Positions 32,889 to 42,729 of a stretch of DNA of 64,000 nt are shown here, one piece after another; position 1 is the stretch's first letter; each line of letters opens with the position of its first letter. Source of the DNA: Saussurea involucrata (taxonomy: Eukaryota > Streptophyta > Magnoliopsida > Asterales > Asteraceae); assembly GCA_033807775.1 (NCBI GenBank), contig CM066321.1, positions 254,746,422 to 254,810,421 of the forward strand, in the 5' to 3' direction. The position numbers and the translations under genes were made by a program. The notes beneath the pieces are model-generated. The model searched no databases and was not told the DNA's origin. It worked only from the letters and a program-made list of their open reading frames with translations.

Positions 32889-33506
32889 CTAATGCATCAG
32901 TGCCCACAACAGCAGTCCCAACACCAAAACCAAGGCTCCTATCACCCAAGCCAGGTACCTACGTAGGGCTCTCACCTCCCTCCTAGTGATGTCAATGACC
33001 TCCAAGGTTCGGTCTGAGACTTCACTATGTGTTTTCAGCACCTCCATCACCCCGTTCAGGGTTTGGTGCTGTCCGTCCAACCTCTCTCCGTGGTGTTGAA
33101 TGTCGTGAGCCATCATTAGGACCCACTGGCTTTCCTGGGTAGTCATACCAGGAGGGTGAGCCACAGGCACTCCTGTTACCACCTGGGGGTTTCCTCGCTG
33201 CACTCCCGATCGGGAGGTCTCTCCTTCGCCTCTAGGTGGTTGGGTAAGACTCACACGTATGGGTAATGGGACACTCTTCCTTGCCGTGGCCCTAACTCTT
33301 GGTCCTCGTAGGATACGTGGAGGGGACTGAGTGAGTGGTGCACTAGATTCTTCCTGGTTGTCTTCATATGGGTCTCTCTCAACTACAACCGGTGCAATGC
33401 CCCTCGGTCGGCCAGTAACGTAGCCGGAAAGGTCTGCCGAGTACGATTGCTCGGAATGGGTATACTCCGAAGGAGTGTGCTCGGACGGGTCATATTCAGA
33501 CGACAT
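32889..33506 (-). CDS. Accessory tail-anchored-type ORF, unit 3
   Basis: Same 205 residues as in the other units. It is the first long frame a transcript from LTR 4 would meet, 374 nt after the PBS. Position before gag, not after pol, distinguishes it from classical env-like genes. No catalytic motif, signal peptide or furin-type site was seen. Confidence 0.75.
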   Translation of the reverse strand: MSSEYDPSEHTPSEYTHSEQSYSADLSGYVTGRPRGIAPVVVERDPYEDNQEESSAPLTQSPPRILRGPRVRATARKSVPLPIRVSLTQPPRGEGETSRSGVQRGNPQVVTGVPVAHPPGMTTQESQWVLMMAHDIQHHGERLDGQHQTLNGVMEVLKTHSEVSDRTLEVIDITRREVRALRRYLAWVIGALVLVLGLLLWALMH

Positions 33507-33763
33507 AGTGAGCTGCGATAATAGTAGACTTTGTTATTATGTGTACTATTGTAAGTGCTAAAAATATGCAAGGTTTATGCAACACACACCAAGTCATGCT
33601 TACCATGTTTTGGTAGAAAATTTATTTATAAGCATACTTCCATTATGACCAACCCGAGTCTCTCATTATATTTACCCGAATTAAACATAGGTGATCAAGC
33701 TTTGTTTAATTGAGGTATAATAATGTGACATTCGACTTGGTTATATTAGCAATATACTTCAGA

Positions 33764-33782
33764 TTTTTTTTTTTTTTTTTTT
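33764..33782. repeat. Poly-T run, unit 3
   Basis: T19, as in unit 1. Confidence 0.85.
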
Positions 33783-33879
33783 GACACTCCTTTCGAAAGC
33801 CTTTTTTGAAAATAGTTTGTGTTATGGTTGGGTTATAGATGTGGTTTCCATAAGAAAACCGACATTCTCTATAACCTAT

Positions 33880-33892
33880 GGCTCTGATACCA
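33880..33892 (-). other. Primer binding site, initiator tRNA-Met, unit 3
   Basis: TGGTATCAGAGCC on the minus strand, five bases from LTR 4. Confidence 0.85.
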
Positions 33893-33897
33893 ATTTC

Positions 33898-36778
33898 TGT
33901 CACACCCCGCTAAAGCGGAAACACGAGATGTAACAGATAGAGTTTCATAGCATTAGGAAATAAACAACACCAACCATACAATTACACAAAGTATACGTTA
34001 CAAAGTCCCAAAAATTTAAAGTTAAGGGTTTACAATCCCAAAGTTTACATGTAACCCAAAATAATGTTTTTATCAAGATATGACAAAAGACGAGTCTCGG
34101 TTGATGTCGACATGCATGCTAAATTTAAACCTTGTCAGTTACCTTCTTAGCCCCTGAAAAGCATGTTTAAAACAAAAGGTCAACTACAAAGAGTTGGTGA
34201 GTTCACAGGTTTTTCCATACACAACAATTTTTCTTCCAATGGTTACTCTCATGAAACGTTCGTTCATGACAAGCTCCAAAGTTAAAAGGTTTATGGGTAC
34301 AATTTACAATGAGTGATTTTGTAAGATATATAAGTGTTGAGCCACTACTAAGCCTCCGACAATCTACGCCCCGCGAACTACCTCAGAGGTGGTATACTAA
34401 CCCACGTGAGAAGAACATTATTACCAGATAAAGTGCACCCCTACTCGTCAGTTAAGGTGGGTTTGTCAAACCAAATAGCGCTATCCACAAGTATCACCGG
34501 CTCGTTACGAGTTAATAAGTAGTGTATTTACTGGGGACTTACCATTTTCATTATCACTCAACATATCTTTATCACTTATGTACAATTGTCCATTCATTAG
34601 TACTCATTCTTCAAGGCATAAATATCCACAATTTAATATCATGAATCATTTAGCATTTTAAAAACATAACATGCTTTTCACCCCAAACATTTAAACAAGT
34701 AAAAACGGGGCTGTGATTACTCACCTTAACGTGTAGACGCGGAGTTGCGCAAGCTTGATTGCTTAATGCCTTACGGTTCTCCTATAAAGTCAAATAAGCT
34801 CTATAAGTCCTTCATAGCTACTCAAGGTTAAACTTAACTAATTTAGTCCACCTCTTGTGAAATGCCTTTGCTTTAGTATTTAATTTGAAATGATGAATTT
34901 AACATTTTCCCAATGTTTTAATCATGTATATGTACCTATAAGGTTAAAATAATAAAATCCCACACTTTTTCCAAAATACTTAATCTGGCAGAAACTTTGT
35001 TCCTCAAAAATGGTTATTAAAATATACTTTCTGGAATGACAAATTTACTCATTTTTTTATATGTAGTACTATACTGAGTTAAGGCTATTTTGACCAAATT
35101 TCATAAATTTTGAAGGTGTTTAAGGGGTCCAAATAATTTTTATTAACTTGTGTTATACAGGGTCTAAAACAGATTGCACCCTTCTGTGAAAAACAGACCT
35201 TTGGAAGGTCAAAACTCAACATTATGCAGAGTTTTTACATGCTCTGGAAACCTAACACATAGAAGCATCTCATGGAAAAAGACTCATAAATTATTGATAA
35301 GTTTTGAGGGAGTTATGGCCAAATGAAGTTGCATGTACCAATCTGTCAATCTTGGACAGATTGACACACTTGACTTGTAAAAATTGTTTGAGTGACCAAA
35401 ACACCATATATTTTTATGAAACCAACTGCATGTGAAACTTAACTCATATAAGGATCTTCCAGAAGAAAAATAAAGTACTTTTATGCATGCTATAGAAAAC
35501 TACAGGCAAAACAAAGTGACACAAAAATCTGTCAGATCATCTGCTGCACACCAGATTTGTTCTAAGGAGTTGAAAGCTCAAAACTCAATATTTTCGTATG
35601 AGACCAGTGGGGTTTGAACCCCAACTCATTAACATTTACTCCAGAAGAAAAATCAAAGAATTTGGACATGAATTGACCAAGGTATGGTCGTCCAAAGTAC
35701 ATGCAACCCAACTGCCAGATTCTGGAACTTAAAGACTCTCACTAAAACTCATTTTTTGAGCACTTTAACATCCATAGATGTGGATCCTTTTGCTAAAGAT
35801 TCAATCCCCACATCATATGACATGTTTTTAAAAAGAACATACTTTAAACTTATAGAGAAAATGTGCATGCAAAGTCAAAATTTCCAGATTCTTATAAAAG
35901 AACAAAACCCACATTTTGATGATTTTTCTCATTTTTCTCATGTTCATGATGGAAGTTCATAGATTTTCACCATGTTATGGACATTTTTCATGTCCTTGGT
36001 GTTTTATCTCCCTTCTAGAACAAGAAAAAGAGTTCATCCATTTGGATGAAATGAAAGTATAGAACAAGGTAGGAAAATGGCATAAAAGGTGCCAAAAGAG
36101 CATAAATGACACTTAGTTTAGTGTTCTTACCTTGGGAGGATAATGCAAGTACTTTAAACCTTGAAATTTCGTATTTGAATACTTGTTCAAGGGCTGGAAT
36201 AATCTGGAGTTGAGGGTTTAAAGTGATGAAGAAGATGGAGAGGACAATTATCTTCAAGAGAGAGAGAGAGAGAGAAGAAGATGGATGGTTTTCTTCAAAT
36301 ATTTGAAATGAACAAAAAATTTTGACAATGAGGAGGTTTAAGGGGGGGGGGGGGGGGGTGGCCGGCCCCTATATGGGCCCCCAACCCTTGCACAATAATT
36401 TTTTTTAAAAAAAAAATGAGCCCATAATTATGTCCTAAAAAAAAAACCATTTTTATCTAAAATTTTAATTGTGAAATAAGCTTCTAAAATACCTTCTTGT
36501 GTTATTATTAAATCTTGTAAAAAGAAGGATTTGTATATAAAGTAAAACCCTATATTTTATATGGATTTTATGTTATTTAAGGTATTTTGGCATTTCACAA
36601 GGTGTTCCGGTTAGTCTCGGGTCGAAACCGGGTCTTTTAAGCAACTACCGGGAATTTTAGCGATTTTTCGCTTTAATATTTTCTGGATGAGTCCTAATAG
36701 GGTGTATTCTCTCTATTAACATTAGTGAGGGCTTAACAGATGCTAACCTGGAAGTTTCGATTTTTGTCGAATGTTACA
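33898..36778 (-). mobile_element. Tekay LTR 4 (terminal 5' LTR of the array)
   Basis: TG...CA, 2881 bp, G17 run at 36342-36358. Its right end TGTTACA is followed directly by the second AGTTG target duplication. As the outermost 5' LTR it would drive the complete right-to-left transcript. Confidence 0.9.
36131..36376 (-). promoter_or_regulatory. TATA-like box, CT-rich leader and splice donor in LTR 4
   Basis: In sense order: CCCATATAGGGG (TATA-like, 36369-36377), a C17 run, a CT repeat around 36257-36275, then CCCAAG^GTAAGAACAC with the donor at 36131/36130. TATA, pyrimidine-rich leader and a consensus donor is the arrangement of a plant gene 5' UTR. The same block is in LTRs 1-3 (donor 9972/9971 in LTR 1). 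The leader from here to the PBS exceeds 2 kb, so splicing is plausible; inference only. Confidence 0.45.
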
Positions 36779-36783
36779 AGTTG
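36779..36783. repeat. Right target site duplication AGTTG of the Tekay array
   Basis: Matches 7734-7738 exactly. Confidence 0.85.
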
Positions 36784-38688
36784 CTATCTCCAAATGAGGA
36801 AACATCACTCCACGTCACATCCTCCACGTGCACCTAACCCGCACTCGTCTCATCACAGTAACACTAATACCATTTCCCAACCGGTACCTGATGCACATGC
36901 CGACAAATAAAAAGGTTAGGCTAACGCCTAGTGAGTTCAAGAGTTTTGATCATGGTTATATAATTCGTAAGACGAGAAAAGTGCAACTTAAATCATGAGT
37001 TCCAAAAAGGAATTATATTAAATGCAAACCACCCATTTTCCAACGCACACAAATCCCATGACGAAAGCTCCAATATAAAGCAATTCTCAAAAATGGACTC
37101 AAACCCAAAACTCACTTAAAACGTGAATAAATATTTGATTTCCAATTATAAAAACATGAATAAATCTCTAATTGTTCAAAACATCCCAAACACGGATGAG
37201 GCATAAATCACAACCCATAAAACATGGAAAGTAATCCATATATATATAATATGTCACCAAAAACATGGATAAAAGTAAATACCCAAACAACACCTTTCGG
37301 TGACGGGGAATACCCGCTTCCGTTATATGTAGCGGAACACCAAGTTAAGCCGCATAACAATGTTATTGAACTACACCTCAGATCGTGACTCTATTGTCTG
37401 TTTTAATAAGCTCCAACTCGAGTCGGACTTTATTTCCTGCTATAATAAGCTACACCTCAAGTCCCACACCCAGCAACGGGTGGCACCACAATATCAGCTA
37501 CACCTCAAGGGTACACGATCTTATTTCCTGTTCATTCTCTAGTAAGTTACACCTCAAGGTTTCCATTGAACCTTTATTGCCAACTTACTAGCATTCAAGA
37601 ATTGGAGTCTCGACTCCTTACTTGATAACCCAAAATGTTCAACCCTCTTTTCTGCATAAGTGTTAGAACATCAAACCATAAAACCCAAAATTTTGGAGTA
37701 CAACCCAATAAGGTTCCTCTCACAACACCGGGACACCAAATGCCAATACGGCATACTTCCCAAAGTGAGAATATCAAGACTCTCCATTTTATAAATATGA
37801 CTAACTCATATGCCTATGAATCGATTACATTACAAATCTAAATTTACATGACCCAAAATGAATGACAATGCACTCAAAGCATGTAACATTTCAAATAAAT
37901 ATGTCATAACTAAATATAACTTCAAAAGGCCGACATAAAGCAAAATTAAACCGGACTAATGTCCCCCAAGACTTATTAAAATCAAAGTCAAGTCAATAGC
38001 TCGACAACACCATTGACTATAAAATAGAAGTCATCATAAGCAATAAGTTGTATTTAACCAACGTTTATGCGATTACATGCTCCAAAATATGATTAACTCA
38101 AAACCCATTATGAGATGTGATAAATCGTTTTCCAAATGCAATTATACCTTTTATAATTCCAAAATATTAATATGATTTCTTTATCAAATTATATACATTA
38201 TATACATTTTCCACACGTTTTATATACATTTTCCACACGTTTTATAAAACCTAATACAGTAAAAGTGCGTTTACGTCAAATGCCCTCCAATTTTACAATA
38301 AATCATCAAAAAAACATATTAATATGATTTCTTTATCAAAAAGTTCAAAGACCCAAAATGAATGACATTTTACAATATTTATAAATCAAATGCATCCAAA
38401 ATGTAAATTTCATCAAATAAGCAACACATTTAATAAACACCAAGTAAAACACTTTAATATTTCAAAATACACATTATTGGCATGTACAAAGATTTCACAA
38501 AGTAACTTGAACTCAACTTGCTACGTTTTGTTAAACCTAGTTTTTATCCAACTTGTGCAAACTTCTCGCTACCTAGATAAACCATGTGTTTTTGCCAAAA
38601 TCAATAAAAGAACTCTAACTAAAATATTTATACAACCTCTTGATCTTTCCCAACTCATCAAAGATCACTCTCAATGGATTTAAAACCA
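36784..38688 (-). mobile_element. 5' LTR of element X, right piece
   Basis: It continues the LTR begun at 7539 after the array. From 37911 it is closely similar to 2424-3155 of the 3' LTR. It stops at 38688, where the Helitron end begins; the remaining ~946 bp of LTR (equivalent to 3156-4100) is not visible in the window. A cluster of imperfect repeats of CTACACCTCAAG lies at 37370-37560, and TATACATTTTCCACACGTTT is locally duplicated near 38205-38240. Confidence 0.75.
37370..37560. repeat. Cluster of GCTACACCTCAAG-type short repeats
   Basis: Five spaced variants (AACTACACCTCAG, AGCTCCAACTCGAG, AGCTACACCTCAAG, AGCTACACCTCAAG, AGTTACACCTCAAG) occur within 190 bp of the X LTR. Possibly protein-binding units; no known site matched. 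Confidence 0.5.
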
Positions 38689-38699
38689 CTAGTGTTCGA

Positions 38700-38718
38700 C
38701 ATCGCGCGTTGCGCGATG
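38700..38718 (-). terminator. Helitron 3'-terminal hairpin
   Basis: Perfect 8-bp stem with a 3-nt loop, 11 nt from the CTAG terminus. In Helitrons this structure marks the end of the transposed strand. Confidence 0.75.
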
Positions 38719-40479
38719 ATCAAATTTTATATTAACAAAATTGTAAAAATTGTTTTTATTCTTTTCATAAATATGAAATATGTTGCAAATACATATACAA
38801 TGATTTATTTTAGATATAGATTGACTTTAAAATTATTCAATCAATAGAATTATGAAATATGTTGGATGTGTGATGAAAATTATTAGTAATAACTAAAATT
38901 TAAATATTTATATATAATATTAATGAACGTCGTTTAAAATAAATCAATACAAAAAATAACATAAATTGAAAAATAAAACAAAATACCAAAGTAGTGGAAG
39001 ATATTAGATAACCAATACTCGACACTACATTAAATAAAAATTAAAAACATTTAGATTTAGAATAAATCTTCTATACTTATTTAAACGAAAACAACATATA
39101 TACAAATTGTATCAACAATTACCAAATAAAATTACATTGTCAATTTTTTTTATTAAAATAGGTGATTTAAATAATCTTTATATAAAAACCAAAAATATAA
39201 TTATTTCTAAAACTGTAATCATCTTTTAACAAAAAAAATACCGCAACACGTGAAGAGTGTAATAAAGTGTTTATTACTATTATTAAATTTTTATAAGAAA
39301 AAACTTAGAATTTTTTAGATTCTAATAGATCTTTTTATCAAGAATCCACCTTTTTTTGTTTAGTCACTCACATTTCTTTCAATATTTTCTTCTCCTTTAT
39401 CATCAATTCCTTGATTTTTTTGGTAGTTTGGGTCAAAGTTTGTAGTGATGCATGAGTCACATGAACATGATTACATAGCATTGTCAATCAATTTCACTTT
39501 CTTGTTTGAATTTAATTCATCAACTTCATTTTCTAAATTGGTTGTCTCGGATACATTGTTAACAGTGGTATCAATCTCATTAAATTTTAGCAAAGTTTTG
39601 ATATTGAAACTTATAAATTAGTGAAGCAAAAAATATAAATTCACAAAATGAAATCGATATAAATTTTAACATAATTCAAAATAACTGGAGGTCAAGAAAA
39701 CAAATTCGAAGAATGTTAGTCAGTTTACATTTTAGTAGAACATGAATTTTTCAAATGAACACTCAAAGCAAATCAATAAGCGAATATAAAAATGAAAATT
39801 TATTGTCCTATGCGAGTAATAATGTAATATCAAAATAATCAATACTCAAATGTTCTTTTAACATTGTGGGTTACATTCCGGGAAACAAGACATAAAAATG
39901 ACAATTAAGGTAGCAATACATCGCGAAATTACAAAATAGACAAAATCAATAATACATTAAAATTGAAGTAGTAGTCAAATAAAAGACTTACATGTAACAA
40001 TAATATATGTGCTTTGATGATAAAACTTTGATCCTCTTCGACATATTTAGATAGCTTGTTTTCCTTGTCACTTACTACAAAAAAACCCAACATAAAAGAC
40101 ACTTGAAGTCAATACAATAACAAATCACTCAACAATAAACAAATATCGATAACAAAGATAAATATTTTAACATTTCAAATTTAGTGAGAGAAGTCGTGTT
40201 AGAGGGAGAGAGTGAGAGGTAATTTGTTGAATGACAAATAGTTAAAAAAACCAATAAAATAGCCTACAAAAAAGACACTTATGTTTAAATAAATGAAATG
40301 AATGACTAATTAAATAAAGGAAAATGAATGGTTGGTAACATAAAAAAAAGGAAAATAAAAAGTTATTTTACATAAATTGCAATGAATTGTATCATTAATT
40401 AAAATAAATAATGAAAAACAATAATTAATAGCATAAAAAGAAGAAAACAAATGGTTAATAACATAAATTGCCATTGATA
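38719..40479. other. AT-rich non-coding Helitron interior
   Basis: No frame of note on either strand and no recognised motif. Composition is strongly AT-rich with many A and T runs. Confidence 0.5.
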
Positions 40480-40488
40480 TATAAAATT
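40480..40488. repeat. Left 9-bp target duplication of the Pack-MULE
   Basis: TATAAATT-type word, exactly TATAAAATT; repeated at 42153-42161. Nine bases is the Mutator superfamily size. Confidence 0.85.
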
Positions 40489-40697
40489 GAGTAAACTACG
40501 ATTTTCGTCCCTATGGTTTGATATTTATAACGATTTTCGTCCTTGTGGTTTAAAAACTGCATTTTTTGTCCCTGTGGTTTGTATTTCATTACGGTTTTCG
40601 TCCTTCATCCTAACAGTGTTAAAAAAATCCGTTAAATAGAGGGTAATATAGTCTTTTTACCTTTTATAAGTATTTAATTGCATTATATATATTACAC
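40489..40697. repeat. Left TIR of Pack-MULE
   Basis: About 209 bp, matching the reverse complement of 41945-42152 with scattered differences. Its outer part holds four diverged copies of ACGATTTTCGTCCCTGTGGTTT at about 35-bp spacing. Confidence 0.85.
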
Positions 40698-40719
40698 TAA
40701 AAAACTGTGGACCCACCCC

Positions 40720-41142
40720 AAATCCATCTCCTTTCTCAACCATGGCCCACCATTTTTTTCTCCATTGTTAGAAAATTGTAACTCCGCGTTGAACGATTGT
40801 GTGGTGTCGCCGACCAGAGTTGAGAATCATTTCAACTTACAACAGTGTAATTCATCGATAAATCGGCGCATGAATTGTTACTCGGAGGACAATCCAGATC
40901 GGGAGGAGTTCCTGAATTTAAGACGACTAGAAACCGCCGATTGTAAGGCTTTATTCTCTTTCGTAACCGTCGATTTGAACGGAACCAGTTCAGAGAGCTC
41001 GCCGGTTTCGTTAGAGTTTCAATCGCTGCAGTTAGGTTGGTGGAAGCACGATGCATATGCCATCGGAACTCCTCTTGCCGGAATGTCTCGTTTGAGAATA
41101 CAACGGTGGGATATCGCTGCCATTGTGATGGTTGTCATCGAG
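40720..41142 (+). pseudogene. Captured exon fragment of unknown gene in the Pack-MULE
   Basis: The open frame beginning upstream at 40678 is gene-like from about 40720: higher GC, balanced residues, and a clean consensus donor (ATCGAG^GTTAGT, exon end 41142). After this the frame runs into T-rich, intron-like sequence and stops at 41197-41199. This looks like a first coding exon plus part of its intron, copied as genomic DNA. I do not recognise the protein. The codons upstream of 40720 overlap the TIR and are not native. Confidence 0.55.
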
Positions 41143-41349
41143 GTTAGTTCCGTTTTTACCATTATTATCATCATTAAACATCAACCAAAATTTTATTAAT
41201 GATCAAAAATCAATAGGTTTCAAATTAACAAACAAAATTAACAACAATCTTGATTTCATAACCTTGATTGTTGATGGATATAAGGATTTTTTTTGAAGTA
41301 AGGATATAAGGATTAAAAAGAGGTAAAACAAATAGATTTCAGACTGAGT

Positions 41350-41751
41350 TACCCTTCTCCTTGATCGTTTGATGGTTGCGGACTTGACGAGATGATTGTA
41401 ATTACCCTTCTCCTTAAATAGCTGGGAGAAATGATGCTTGCTGTATAAAATGCCTTCAAGCGCTACGTAGTTTGATGGCGATAACGAGCATCCTCCATGC
41501 AAGCACTTGCGACTTGTGGTATGCTTCGTTCTCCACTGTCACCTTATCAAGAGGATAAGTTGTTTTGCCACAAGTAGCACATTTGTCTTGGGTGGCAGAA
41601 AACATGCTAGCAGCTTTGCTTTGTGACTTTGTCAGCTGTGTCGTTAATTTCTTAGCAGACTTTGCAGGTAATTGAAAGTTTTTGTTGAAATTTCCGCTCT
41701 CCCTGAAGAGTTGTTCGAAGTGAGGCTTACAATATAGCACGCCGTCCATAA
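41350..41751 (-). pseudogene. Captured LIM-domain protein fragment (WLIM-type), frameshifted
   Basis: From 41749 leftward the frame encodes the end of a first LIM domain (MDGVLYCKPHFEQLF), the inter-LIM linker (SKAASMFSATQDKCATCGK) and the start of the second LIM domain (C-X2-C, then HKS). Family knowledge: plant two-LIM proteins of the WLIM/PLIM group bind and bundle actin. At about 41505 a deletion of about 5 nt shifts the frame; the second LIM domain continues in the frame of 41203-41502 (GGCSLSPSNYVALEGILY, KHHFSQLFKEKG) to about 41350, after which similarity ends. No introns are visible. The first LIM half, the promoter and the end are missing, so this is not functional. Confidence 0.8.
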
Positions 41752-41944
41752 ACTACCCTTCTTTTCCTTTTCTTTTAACCTATGACCTTAATAGAGGGAA
41801 AAATGGCGCAGGCTGGTCGAGGAAGAAGATGGGTTTGGGGGTGGGGCCGTCAGGCCGTGGGGTTAGCTATTACCTTAGGTTTTTGTTTTATTTTTTATTT
41901 TTATAAATTGAGTACAAAAGGTGAAAAGACCCACACAACGTGTT

Positions 41945-42152
41945 CAATAATATATAATGTAATTAAAATATTAAAAAGTAAAAAAAGACTCTATTACCCT
42001 TAATGTTAACGATTTCTTTTATCTATGTTAGGATAAAGGACGAAAAGCGTAATCAAATGCAAATCATAAGGACGAAAAAAGCAATTTTTAAACCATGGGG
42101 ACGAAAATCGTTATAAACACCAAACCACAGGGACGAAAATCGTAGTTTACTC
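41945..42152. repeat. Right TIR of Pack-MULE
   Basis: Inverted partner of 40489-40697, with the same GGACGAAAATCG-type units. Confidence 0.85.
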
Positions 42153-42161
42153 TATAAAATT
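42153..42161. repeat. Right 9-bp target duplication of the Pack-MULE
   Basis: TATAAAATT, identical to 40480-40488. Confidence 0.85.
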
Positions 42162-42617
42162 ATTAGTAAAGACCCGCACTTATTTTAAAAATATAATTTA
42201 GATGTGAGAATGGAAAAGTCTTTAATATATTCAGTATTTAAAAGAAAAAAATTGATAAAAAAAGAGAGAAGACATTCTAAGTATTAGAATGTGTCACATC
42301 ATCTCTTTAAAATCTTCTTTTAAATATAAACATTGCCAAGATGTTACATAATCTTTTGACGATACTCATTTATATAGATTTATTATGTAAATTAGTCTAA
42401 TATTGATTAGCCTATATATTTATATAGATTTCTTATGTAAATTAGGCTATATATTTATATAATAAAAAATTTCATAAATCTTGTAAAAAGAAATGAAATG
42501 TCATTCATTTAATGCTAAATTTTATTTTAAAATAACTCAAAAATTGAAGAAAATAAAAACTTATGTTTCAAGCTTTTTCAAGAAGTACATTTGATGATTC
42601 TCCGTTTTATATATATA
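42162..42617. other. AT-rich segment right of the Pack-MULE
   Basis: No coding frame. A ~47-bp tandem duplication is visible at about 42370-42460 (ATTTATATAGATTTATTATG and ATTTATATAGATTTCTTATG, both followed by TAAATTAG). Presumably Helitron interior. Confidence 0.5.
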
Positions 42618-42729
42618 TAGAGAGGGAGATTATAATCATATGAATTTAATTAAAATACGGTGGTCATATTAAATCAGTGTAAGATTGTTGATCCAAACCC
42701 TCAGTGATTTGATAATGACCCTCTCTTTA
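42618..42729. repeat. Imperfect ~110-bp hairpin
   Basis: GGTCATATTAAATCAGTG (about 42662) pairs with CAGTGATTTGATAATGACC (about 42701). The outer AGAGAGGGAGATTAT pairs with ATAATGACCCTCTCT. The arms straddle the proposed copia LTR start at 42686, so that boundary is uncertain. Confidence 0.5.

Larger units (their letters stand above)
7739..36778 (-). mobile_element. Tandem array of three Tekay/Del-like chromoviruses sharing LTRs
   Basis: Four LTRs of 2878-2881 bp alternate with three internal regions of 5836, 5851 and 5836 bp; the 15-bp excess is exactly the longer poly-T run of the middle unit. Periods are 8716, 8729 and 8714 bp. Only the outer ends carry the AGTTG duplication, so the whole 29,040-bp block behaves as one insertion, later multiplied by LTR-LTR unequal recombination. 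Each unit in sense order is LTR, PBS, 205-residue ORF, 1479-residue gag-pol, PPT, LTR. The chromodomain and very long LTRs favour the Tekay (Del) clade. An assembly artefact must be excluded, because the units are nearly identical. Confidence 0.9.
40489..42152. mobile_element. Pack-MULE carrying gene fragments
   Basis: A 1664-bp element bounded by long terminal inverted repeats starting GAGTAAACTACG and ending CGTAGTTTACTC, and by a perfect 9-bp TSD (TATAAAATT). Long TIRs and a 9-bp TSD identify a Mutator-like element. There is no transposase. Between the TIRs lie at least two foreign-looking segments: an exon-like piece on the plus strand (about 40720-41142) and an intron-free LIM-protein fragment on the minus strand (about 41350-41750). 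That is the definition of a Pack-MULE. The segment 41755-41940 is GC-richer and may be a third capture. Confidence 0.85.
38689..42629 (-). mobile_element. Helitron, 3' end clear, 5' end tentative
   Basis: On the minus strand the left end reads hairpin, 11 nt, CTAG, then T. That is the Helitron 3' signature: GC-rich hairpin (8-bp stem CATCGCGC/GCGCGATG, 38700-38718) close to CTRR, inserted between A and T. The sister LTR at 3155/3156 shows the unoccupied AACCA^TT. A candidate 5' end at 42629 reads TCTCCCTCTCTATATATA in sense with host A before it. But the X LTR does not resume at 42630, so either sequence was lost or the true 5' end lies right of the nested copia. No Rep/helicase gene was seen; apart from the nested MULE the interior is AT-rich and non-coding, hence non-autonomous. 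Confidence 0.6.

Noticed and set aside
7739..36778. Three independent Tekay insertions side by side
   Set aside because: Inner junctions have no target duplications and LTRs are shared; only the outer ends show AGTTG.
37360..37841. Small ORFs of 60-68 codons in the X LTR
   Set aside because: Short, overlapping on both strands, in LTR sequence with short repeats; no protein signature.
41203..41349. C-terminal continuation of the LIM ORF
   Set aside because: After about 41350 the residues become hydrophobic and AT-driven and do not resemble a LIM protein; past the end of the captured piece.
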